From an uncultured Collinsella sp. (GTDB lineage Bacteria; Actinomycetota; Coriobacteriia; Coriobacteriales; Coriobacteriaceae): a stretch of 6,046 bases of DNA. The stretch covers positions 1-6,046 of the forward strand of contig CABSMV010000108.1 of NCBI GenBank assembly GCA_902478935.1, read 5' to 3'. Position numbers and translations under genes: made by a program. Under the pieces are notes generated by a model. It worked only from the letters and a program-made list of their open reading frames with translations, made no database searches and was not told the origin of the DNA. The stretch's first letter is position 1. Every line of letters starts with the position of its first letter. This document shows positions 1-3,962 of the stretch, one piece after another.

Positions 1-20
1 CAGATGTGTATAAGAGACAG
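1..20 (+). other. Nextera/Tn5 mosaic-end adapter remnant (left end)
   Basis: Bases 2-20 match the complete 19-bp Tn5 transposase mosaic end that tagmentation libraries attach to DNA. The extra C at base 1 fits the Read 1 form of the adapter, where C precedes the mosaic end; the Read 2 form has G there. This is library DNA, not genome. An ATG inside it (base 4) opens in frame with coaD and adds the artificial peptide MCIRD plus a junction codon. Confidence 0.97.
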
Positions 21-21
21 G

Positions 22-396
22 TCGCAGGGTAAAAACGGTGTGGGCACCACGTTTATGCTCGATGAGCGCGTGGCGCTGGCCCGCGAGGCGCTCGGTAATA
101 TCGACGGCGTCGAAGTCCTGCCCTTTACCGGCCTCTTGGTCGACTTCGCTCGTGAGCAGGGGGCGGGGGCCGTGGTCAAGGGCCTGCGCGCCATGACCGA
201 CTTTGAGTATGAGCTGCAGCAGGCCGACCTCAATTATCGCTTGGATAGCGAGCTGGAGTCCATCTTTGTCATGAGTGCTCCGCAGTACGGTTACATCTCG
301 AGCTCGGTCGTTCGCCAGATCGCCTCGCTCGGCAGCGATGTATCGACGTTTGTGCCGCCCAACGTGGTCGAAGCGCTCAGACATCGCTTTTCGTGA
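22..396 (+). CDS. coaD: Phosphopantetheine adenylyltransferase (CoaD), 5'-truncated
   Basis: CoaD transfers AMP from ATP to 4'-phosphopantetheine, giving dephospho-CoA, the penultimate cytoplasmic step of coenzyme A synthesis. The 124 genomic residues visible here are the C-terminal three quarters of a roughly 160-residue enzyme. The N-terminal nucleotide-binding part with the TxxxGH motif lies beyond the left edge, cut by the adapter. Visible family features are the FMLDERVALA helix (fragment residues 11-20), the LLVDFAR segment, the KGLRAMTDFEYELQ block (53-66) that contributes substrate and ATP contacts, and the ISSS motif (92-95) of the ATP site, followed by the usual DVSTFVPPNVVEAL ending. 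The first position of the (R/K)GLR motif is Lys, as I recall for the mycobacterial enzyme, and not the Arg of E. coli. The true start is not in the window; the ATG at base 4 is adapter. The product feeds holo-ACP formation, relevant to acpP downstream. Confidence 0.95.
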   Translation, partial: SQGKNGVGTTFMLDERVALAREALGNIDGVEVLPFTGLLVDFAREQGAGAVVKGLRAMTDFEYELQQADLNYRLDSELESIFVMSAPQYGYISSSVVRQIASLGSDVSTFVPPNVVEALRHRFS

Positions 397-420
397 CGTT
401 TTTTATTGCCTGGTGGCATG

Positions 421-429
421 TGGTAAACT
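421..429 (+). promoter_or_regulatory. Candidate extended -10 promoter element for the SepIVA-like gene
   Basis: TGGTAAACT reads as an extended -10 box (TGn followed by TAAACT at 424-429). It is 36 bases before the start codon at 465 and would give a leader of about 29 nt. No good TTGACA-like -35 sits at 16-18 bp; only a T-rich tract (399-404) is present. The assignment rests on the motif and on its recurrence in the other gaps. Confidence 0.4.
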
Positions 430-452
430 AGCACGATGATATGTTACCTATG

Positions 453-459
453 AAAGGAG
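453..459 (+). promoter_or_regulatory. Shine-Dalgarno site fixing the start at 465
   Basis: AAAGGAG lies 5 bases before the ATG at 465. An upstream in-frame ATG at 441 precedes this site and has no ribosome-binding sequence of its own, so 465 is the preferred start. Confidence 0.85.
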
Positions 460-464
460 ACCGG

Positions 465-962
465 ATGCCGGGCGAGAATTTTCCTGGCGATAGGATCGTC
501 AGCTTGGTCGATGAGCTCGAAGGGCTGATCGAGGAAGCCAAGCCGCCTTTCGGCAAGAACGCTCAGTTCAAGGTCATCGACGCCGACGTGTTCTTTAATA
601 TCCTCGACGAGATCCGCATGAGCTATCCCGAGGAGTGGCAGAAGTCCCGCCGTATCCTTAAGGAGCGCGAGGAGCTTATGGCTTCCGCCGCCGCTCAGGC
701 TGATTCCATCATCGCCGACGCTCAGCAGCAGGCCCTCACCATTGCCGGTGAGCAGGAGATCGTCCGCCTTGCGCAGCAGCAGGCCGACGACATCCGCGAT
801 CGTGCCCAGCAGTACGAGCGCGAGACGCGTTATGCTGCCGAGGACTACGCAGAGCAGGTCTTTACGCACCTGGAGGAGAACCTCAAGAGCCTGACCGGCA
901 CCGTTACCCGTTGCCGTCAGCAGCTCAACGAGGGCGCCGCCCAACAGAATGGTCAGTGGTAA
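465..962 (+). CDS. SepIVA/DivIVA-like coiled-coil protein
   Basis: A 165-residue, highly charged, Ala/Gln/Glu-rich soluble protein with no signal peptide or membrane segment. Residues 10-25 form a short acidic amphipathic helix (RIVSLVDELEGLIEEA). A linker is followed by a conserved-looking block, VIDADVFFNILDEIRMSYPEEWQKSR (37-62 region), and then a long predicted coiled coil at about 60-140. It ends with a helix EENLKSLTGTVTRCRQQL (137-154). The order of an N-terminal LVDEL helix, a D-x-(V/F)-x-x-(I/L)-(I/L)-D-(E/D)-I block, an Ala-rich coiled coil and a final LxxxLxxVxRxRxQL helix resembles, from memory, mycobacterial SepIVA (Rv2927c), a septation factor that also sits beside a DUF177 gene and rnc. 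Related proteins in Clostridia are often annotated simply as ATPase, although no Walker motif is visible here. Its coiled coil is shorter than in SepIVA. A role in septation is inference. The stop codon overlaps the yceD start by one base. Confidence 0.8.
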   Translation: MPGENFPGDRIVSLVDELEGLIEEAKPPFGKNAQFKVIDADVFFNILDEIRMSYPEEWQKSRRILKEREELMASAAAQADSIIADAQQQALTIAGEQEIVRLAQQQADDIRDRAQQYERETRYAAEDYAEQVFTHLEENLKSLTGTVTRCRQQLNEGAAQQNGQW

Positions 963-1516
963 TGGCTGAGTTCCCGAGCGTTACCGTCGATCTTTCCGAG
1001 CAGCTCGAGTTTCCTGGAGATTCGTATCCGCTGACCGGTAAGGTCGATGTCGCCACCTACACGGTGGGCGAGAAGGAGTACCAGCTTCAGGACGGCATCG
1101 ACTACGACGTTGTCTTTACCAATGCCGGTACCGGTGTCTTGCTCACGGGCATGGTCCGCGCGCACGCCACCGGCGAGTGCGACCGTTGCCTGGAGCCCGC
1201 CTCGTTTGATATCGCCGGCGAGATTGAGGAGTTCTACCTCTTTGAGGAGCCCGATGATCCCGAGGCCTACGAGGATGGCTACGAGCTCCTGGGTGAGGAC
1301 CACATCGTCGATCTGGGCGAGCCCATCAATGACGCGGTCGTTATGGACACGCCGTTTGTGGTGCTTTGCAAGCCCGATTGCCGTGGTCTGTGCCCCACAT
1401 GCGGTTGCAATCTCAACGTCGAGCAATGCGATTGCGCCGCCCAGGCAGAGGCAGAATGGGCCGCTGCCACGGAAAATCCATTTGCAGCATTGAAGAATCT
1501 CAAGCTTGATGAGTAA
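962..1516 (+). CDS. yceD: YceD/DUF177 family Cys-rich protein (23S rRNA accumulation protein)
   Basis: A 184-residue DUF177 protein. Bacterial YceD and its plant relatives are linked to 23S rRNA accumulation or processing, and the gene classically stands just before rpmF, as here. Residues 1-70 form the N-terminal beta-rich part. CDRC at 73-76 is the conserved CxxC. An acidic stretch follows at 87-113. The C-terminal part holds C136, C140, then LCPTCGC (143-149), C156 and C158, typical of the Gram-positive form and probably zinc-binding. The start is the ATG at 962, which shares its A with the TAA stop of the preceding gene. No Shine-Dalgarno sequence is visible before it, so translation probably depends on ribosomes finishing the upstream frame. 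An in-frame ATG at 911 lies inside the upstream gene and would add 17 residues that do not look like the family. Family assignment is firm; the exact biochemical role is not known from sequence. Confidence 0.92.
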   Translation: MAEFPSVTVDLSEQLEFPGDSYPLTGKVDVATYTVGEKEYQLQDGIDYDVVFTNAGTGVLLTGMVRAHATGECDRCLEPASFDIAGEIEEFYLFEEPDDPEAYEDGYELLGEDHIVDLGEPINDAVVMDTPFVVLCKPDCRGLCPTCGCNLNVEQCDCAAQAEAEWAAATENPFAALKNLKLDE

Positions 1517-1521
1517 AACTG

Positions 1522-1530
1522 TGGTAGTAT
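1522..1530 (+). promoter_or_regulatory. Candidate extended -10 promoter element for rpmF
   Basis: TGGTAGTAT is an extended -10-like element (TGn then TAGTAT at 1525-1530), 51 bases before the rpmF start. No TTGACA-like -35 is visible at normal spacing; a TTGATG at 1506-1511 is too close (13 bp). It would give rpmF a transcript of its own in addition to readthrough from yceD. Confidence 0.4.
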
Positions 1531-1567
1531 CGCTACTTGCGCGTAATCGCCACACTGGATAGTTCAT

Positions 1568-1575
1568 AAGGAAGG
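1568..1575 (+). promoter_or_regulatory. Shine-Dalgarno site of rpmF
   Basis: AAGGAAGG ends 5 bases before the ATG at 1581. This strong site supports the short rpmF frame as a real gene. Confidence 0.8.
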
Positions 1576-1580
1576 TCACT

Positions 1581-1760
1581 ATGCCCGTACCTAAACAAAA
1601 GCAGGGTCGTATCCGCACTCACACCCGTCGTTCCGCCAACATGAAGATCTCGGCTGCGGCTCAGTCCACGTGCCCCCGTTGCGGTGCTGTCAAGCTCCCG
1701 CACCACGTGTGCCCCAGCTGCGGTTTCTACAAGGACCGCGAGGTTATCGTTACCGAGTAA
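1581..1760 (+). CDS. rpmF: 50S ribosomal protein bL32
   Basis: A 59-residue protein, the usual size of bL32, a component of the large ribosomal subunit near the peptidyl-transferase region. It begins MPVPKQKQGRIRTHTRRSAN, the characteristic basic N-terminus (family form: AVPKxKxSKxRxxxRR). A zinc ribbon follows with two CxxC knuckles, C31/C34 (CPRCG) and C44/C47 (CPSCG). It ends GFYKDREVIVTE, matching the family's GxYxGREV ending. All four cysteines are present, so this is the zinc-binding form, not the Cys-less paralogue that some actinobacteria make under zinc limitation. Translation from ATG 1581 is unambiguous given the ribosome-binding site. The gene follows yceD, its common partner, by 64 bp and is closed by the terminator at 1801-1830. 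Confidence 0.98.
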   Translation: MPVPKQKQGRIRTHTRRSANMKISAAAQSTCPRCGAVKLPHHVCPSCGFYKDREVIVTE

Positions 1761-1763
1761 CGG

Positions 1764-1769
1764 TATACT
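1764..1769 (+). promoter_or_regulatory. Candidate -10 element upstream of plsX
   Basis: TATACT, preceded by GG, is close to the TATAAT consensus and lies four bases after the rpmF stop, 79 bases before the plsX start. No convincing -35 is present, and the TGn extension is imperfect (CGG). A transcript from here would run through the terminator at 1801-1830 before reaching plsX. Confidence 0.3.
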
Positions 1770-1783
1770 CTGGATGCGATGCC

Positions 1784-1797
1784 GTTCCAAATGGAAC
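1784..1797. repeat. Short inverted repeat GTTCC-AAAT-GGAAC
   Basis: A perfect 5-bp inverted repeat with a 4-base spacer between rpmF and plsX, just upstream of the terminator. It could form a small hairpin in RNA or be a protein site. Short enough to arise by chance. Confidence 0.35.
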
Positions 1798-1800
1798 CAC

Positions 1801-1830
1801 AATGGCCGGCTCAATGAGTCGGCCATTTTT
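1801..1830 (+). terminator. Rho-independent terminator after rpmF
   Basis: The left arm 1801-1812 pairs with the right arm 1816-1827 over 12 positions, including one G-U pair, around an AAT loop. The run of T ends at 1830. GC-rich core and poly-U tail make this a strong intrinsic terminator. It separates the yceD-rpmF transcript from plsX and lies only 4 bases before the plsX ribosome-binding site, so it could also act as a leader element. Confidence 0.9.
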
Positions 1831-1834
1831 GTAT

Positions 1835-1840
1835 AAGGAG
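1835..1840 (+). promoter_or_regulatory. Shine-Dalgarno site deciding the plsX start
   Basis: AAGGAG is 1 base from an ATG at 1842 and 7 bases from the in-frame ATG at 1848. The second spacing is functional and the first is not, so plsX is placed at 1848. Confidence 0.85.
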
Positions 1841-1847
1841 CATGTAT

Positions 1848-2867
1848 ATGAGTAACGTTCGCGTTTGTGTAGACGTTGTGGGCGGAGACGAGAAACCTCA
1901 GGTTGTTCTCGATGGTATCGAGGCTGCGCTTGCCGCCGATCCCGATATCGAGGTCTTGGCAGCTGGCCCCGCCGAAATCGTCAATCCCTTTGCAGCTTCC
2001 CATGCACGTGTTGAGGCCCTTGAGGCACCTGACGTTATCGCCATGGATGACGATCCCATTCGCGCCGTGATGACCAAGCGTAAGTCGTCGATCGTGCTTT
2101 CTTGCCGCGCCATTAAGAAGGGCAACGCGGATGCGTTCTTCTCCGCCGGCTCGACCGGTGCCATGACCGCCGCTGCCACCGCCTACGTGACGCCGTTTAG
2201 GTATCAGGCCGAAGGCAAGAAGCAGCCGGTGCGCCCCTGTCTGACCAATGCGCTGCCCAATCGCGCCGGCGGTCTGACGGTGCTGTGCGACATGGGTGCC
2301 AACCCCGATGTCGAGGTTGACGATATGGTGCGTTTTGCCCAGATGGGCAGCGCCTATGCCCGCGTCGTCCTGGGCATCGAGCATCCCCGCGTGGGCCTGC
2401 TTGCCAACGGCACCGAGGACGAGAAGGGTTCTAACTTTACCAAGGCCTGTTTCCCTGCTATGAAGGCCGCCGTTCCCGGCTTTGTTGGTAACTGCGAGGG
2501 CACCGACCTCACCTCAGGCAACTTCGATGTCGTCGTTGCCGATGGTATGTCGGGCAACATCGCGCTCAAGGCCACCGAGGGCGCTGCCAAGTTTTTGCTG
2601 CAGGAACTCAAGGGTGCCTTTATGGCCTCGCTCGGCACCAAGATCGCCGCGCTGCTCATCAAAAAGCAGATGCGCGAGATTAAAGCCAAGCTTTCGGGCG
2701 ACGCCAAGGGCGGCGCGATTCTTTTGGGCCTGCGCGGCGTGGTCCTGATCGGCCATGGTGCCACCTCGGTCGAGGCTGTTAAAAACGGTACGCTTGCGGC
2801 GGCCGAAGCCGTGCGCGCCGGGCTGGTCGAGAATGTCGCCAACTCCATGGACGGCATCGTTTTATAA
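1848..2867 (+). CDS. plsX: Phosphate acyltransferase PlsX
   Basis: PlsX converts acyl-ACP and phosphate to acyl-phosphate, which PlsY then uses to acylate glycerol-3-phosphate; it is a peripheral membrane enzyme at the head of phospholipid synthesis. The 339-residue product has the normal length. Family blocks in order are VDVVGGDEKP (8-17, family form DAMGGDxAP), IAMDDDPIRAVMTKRKSSI (64-82), FFSAGSTGAMTA (97-108, family SAGNTGA), VLCDMGANPDVEVDDMVRFAQMGSAYA in the middle, PRVGLLANGTEDEKGSNFTK, FVGNCEGTDLTSGNFDVVVADG with GMSGNIALKATEGAAK, and a C-terminal GGAILLGLRGVVLIGHGATS. The start at 1848 is chosen from the ribosome-binding site spacing and gives MSNVRVCVDV. Val replaces the usual Met of MGGD, a mild difference. 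Terminators lie on both sides. In Bacillus plsX is followed by fabD and fabG before acpP; here acpP comes directly. Confidence 0.97.
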   Translation: MSNVRVCVDVVGGDEKPQVVLDGIEAALAADPDIEVLAAGPAEIVNPFAASHARVEALEAPDVIAMDDDPIRAVMTKRKSSIVLSCRAIKKGNADAFFSAGSTGAMTAAATAYVTPFRYQAEGKKQPVRPCLTNALPNRAGGLTVLCDMGANPDVEVDDMVRFAQMGSAYARVVLGIEHPRVGLLANGTEDEKGSNFTKACFPAMKAAVPGFVGNCEGTDLTSGNFDVVVADGMSGNIALKATEGAAKFLLQELKGAFMASLGTKIAALLIKKQMREIKAKLSGDAKGGAILLGLRGVVLIGHGATSVEAVKNGTLAAAEAVRAGLVENVANSMDGIVL

Positions 2868-2904
2868 CAGCGGCGTTATGCGTCTCGGGGCGTGCGTCGT
2901 GGGG

Positions 2905-2910
2905 TAGAAT
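2905..2910 (+). promoter_or_regulatory. Candidate -10 element upstream of acpP
   Basis: TAGAAT preceded by GGGG, 70 bases before the acpP start. No -35 hexamer is recognisable at 16-18 bp. Predicted initiation would be around 2917, some 7 nt before the palindromic hairpin at 2924. Confidence 0.35.
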
Positions 2911-2923
2911 CAGAACCGTGTCT

Positions 2924-2951
2924 TGGTACCGCCCGGGCGGTACCATTTTTT
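2924..2951 (+). terminator. Palindromic hairpin plus T6: terminator after plsX / acpP leader
   Basis: Bases 2924-2945 form a perfect 22-bp palindrome containing GGTACC, CCCGGG and GGTACC; as RNA it folds into a 9-bp stem with a CCGG loop. Six T (2946-2951) follow at once, the form of an intrinsic terminator. It most simply ends the plsX transcript, with partial readthrough into acpP. Because the DNA is fully symmetrical it could also be a dimeric-protein operator. Confidence 0.75.
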
Positions 2952-2968
2952 GGTATTCATGCACTATG

Positions 2969-2976
2969 AGAGGAAG
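2969..2976 (+). promoter_or_regulatory. Shine-Dalgarno site deciding the acpP start
   Basis: AGAGGAAG ends 4 bases before the ATG at 2981. An in-frame ATG at 2966 would place this site inside the gene, so 2981 is preferred; it also gives the normal ACP length. Confidence 0.75.
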
Positions 2977-2980
2977 CGCT

Positions 2981-3223
2981 ATGGACCGCTCCGAAATCTT
3001 CGACAAGATCGCCGAGGTCGCTGCTGACGTTCTGGGCGTCGATGTTGCCGAAATTAGCGATGAGACCACCTTTGACGACCTCGATGCCAACTCGCTCGAG
3101 CGCCTGCAGCTGGTTACGGCTATCGAGGACGAGTTCAACCTCGAGATCGATGACGAGACCCTGCTCTCGCTCAACTCTGTCGCCGACGCCGTCGACGCTA
3201 TCGAAGCTGCCAAGGAGGCCTAA
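2981..3223 (+). CDS. acpP: Acyl carrier protein
   Basis: An 80-residue acidic protein, the normal length for ACP, which carries growing fatty acyl chains on a 4'-phosphopantetheine arm in the cytoplasm. Four helices are recognisable: helix I (4-18, EIFDKIAEVAADVLG), the loop with VAEISDETTFDDLDA, helix II starting at the attachment Ser38 (ANSLERLQLVTAIEDEF), and the final segment IDDETLLSLNSVADAVDAIEAA. Ser38 is the predicted phosphopantetheine site. The residue before it is Asn37, giving NSL where most ACPs have DSL. Everything else, including the EDEF motif of helix II and acidic surface, fits the family. The gene lies after plsX, whose substrate is acyl-ACP, and its last codons contain the ribosome-binding site of rnc, so the two are co-translated neighbours. 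A specialised carrier protein is possible but the plsX-acpP-rnc context favours the housekeeping ACP. Confidence 0.94.
   Translation: MDRSEIFDKIAEVAADVLGVDVAEISDETTFDDLDANSLERLQLVTAIEDEFNLEIDDETLLSLNSVADAVDAIEAAKEA
3212..3218 (+). promoter_or_regulatory. Shine-Dalgarno site supporting the rnc TTG start
   Basis: AAGGAGG, a near-perfect anti-16S match, lies inside the last acpP codons and 8 bases before the TTG at 3227. No ATG or GTG is nearby in frame, and the protein aligned from TTG has the expected RNase III N-terminus. Confidence 0.85.
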
Positions 3224-3226
3224 GTC

Positions 3227-3952
3227 TTGGCTTTATCCGACCGACTTACGCGCGCCCAGGAAATCCTGGGCCACGAGTTCAACAATAAGGTGCTGCTGCG
3301 CGCGGCGCTTACGCATCCTTCGGCAGTCGAGGGCCAGCCGGTTTCTGCCAGCTATGAGCGCCTTGAGTTCTTGGGCGATTCCATTTTGGGCGCTGTGGTC
3401 GCACGCTCCCTGTTTGAGTCCTATCCGGAGTTTGACGAGGGCAAGCTCACGCGCTTGAAGGTGTCGCTTGTCTCGGGCGCTACGCTGTCCGAGGTTTCTC
3501 ACGAGCTGGGCATCGACGACATCATCATCTTTGGTGCCTCCGAGACCGGTACCGGTGCGCGCGGCCTGCATTCGGCCCTCGAGAACGTCTATGAGTCGCT
3601 CGTGGGCGCGCTGTACCTGGATGCCGGCTGGGACGTTGCGGCGGAGTTTATCCATCGTACGCTTAAGCCGCATTTGGCTTCCGAGCGTGCCGAGCATCCT
3701 GCGAACCCCAAGTCGTTTTTGCAGGAGTGCGTGCAAGCCGACGGTCACGAGCCCCCGGCGTATAAGCTCGTTGGCTCCGAGGGCCCGGCGCATGCGCCCA
3801 CCTTTACCGCCGTGGTGTTGGTCGATGGTATTCGCCAGGGTCGCGGCTCCGGCTCCTCAAAGAAGGAAGCCGAGGGAGCCGCCGCGCTCGAAGCACTCGA
3901 CCGCATGGGTTACACCACCAACGGCGTGATTCTGAACAAGAAGCACGTGTAA
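3227..3952 (+). CDS. rnc: Ribonuclease III
   Basis: RNase III cleaves double-stranded RNA, chiefly in maturation of 16S and 23S rRNA from the primary transcript. The product is 241 residues, a usual length, read from a TTG start backed by a strong ribosome-binding site. Residues 5-150 form the endonuclease domain. The signature YERLEFLGDSILG (43-55) carries E44, E47 and D51; DEGKLTRLK carries E71; and ENVYESLVGALYLD (119-132) carries E123. The position usually held by the metal-site Asp of the second motif (D114 in E. coli) is Asn120 here. Residues about 162-231 form the dsRNA-binding domain, beginning NPKSFLQECVQ and including the GxGxSKKEAEGAAALEAL end motif. The gene begins 3 bp after acpP and ends 10 bp before smc, an arrangement shared with Bacillus. 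Assignment is firm. Confidence 0.97.
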   Translation: MALSDRLTRAQEILGHEFNNKVLLRAALTHPSAVEGQPVSASYERLEFLGDSILGAVVARSLFESYPEFDEGKLTRLKVSLVSGATLSEVSHELGIDDIIIFGASETGTGARGLHSALENVYESLVGALYLDAGWDVAAEFIHRTLKPHLASERAEHPANPKSFLQECVQADGHEPPAYKLVGSEGPAHAPTFTAVVLVDGIRQGRGSGSSKKEAEGAAALEALDRMGYTTNGVILNKKHV

Positions 3953-3962
3953 GCGAGGAACC

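Noticed and set aside
178..192. Lys in place of Arg in the CoaD RGLR motif as a damaged active site
   Set aside because: As I recall, mycobacterial CoaD also has KGLR, so this looks like a normal actinobacterial variant.
371..404. Possible terminator at the end of coaD (AAGCG/CGCTT stem and T-run)
   Set aside because: The stem is only 5 bp with a 9-base loop, overlaps the coaD coding end, and is separated from the six-T run at 399-404 by several bases.
713..792. CAG-CAG-rich stretches as a tandem repeat
   Set aside because: They are a few Gln codons in an Ala/Gln-rich coiled coil, without a regular repeat unit.
444..944. Minus-strand open frame opposite the SepIVA-like gene
   Set aside because: Antisense shadow: no ribosome-binding site, no recognisable domain, and the + strand frame has a good start signal and a coupled neighbour.
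1521..1553. Inverted repeats before rpmF (GTGG...CCAC, GTAG...CTAC) as a ribosomal-protein leader structure
   Set aside because: Stems are only 4 bp and do not form one coherent fold; no known bL32 leader motif is recognisable.
1533..2384. 283-residue minus-strand open frame across rpmF and plsX
   Set aside because: It is antisense to two clear genes and crosses the terminator at 1801-1830; composition is low-information shadow sequence.
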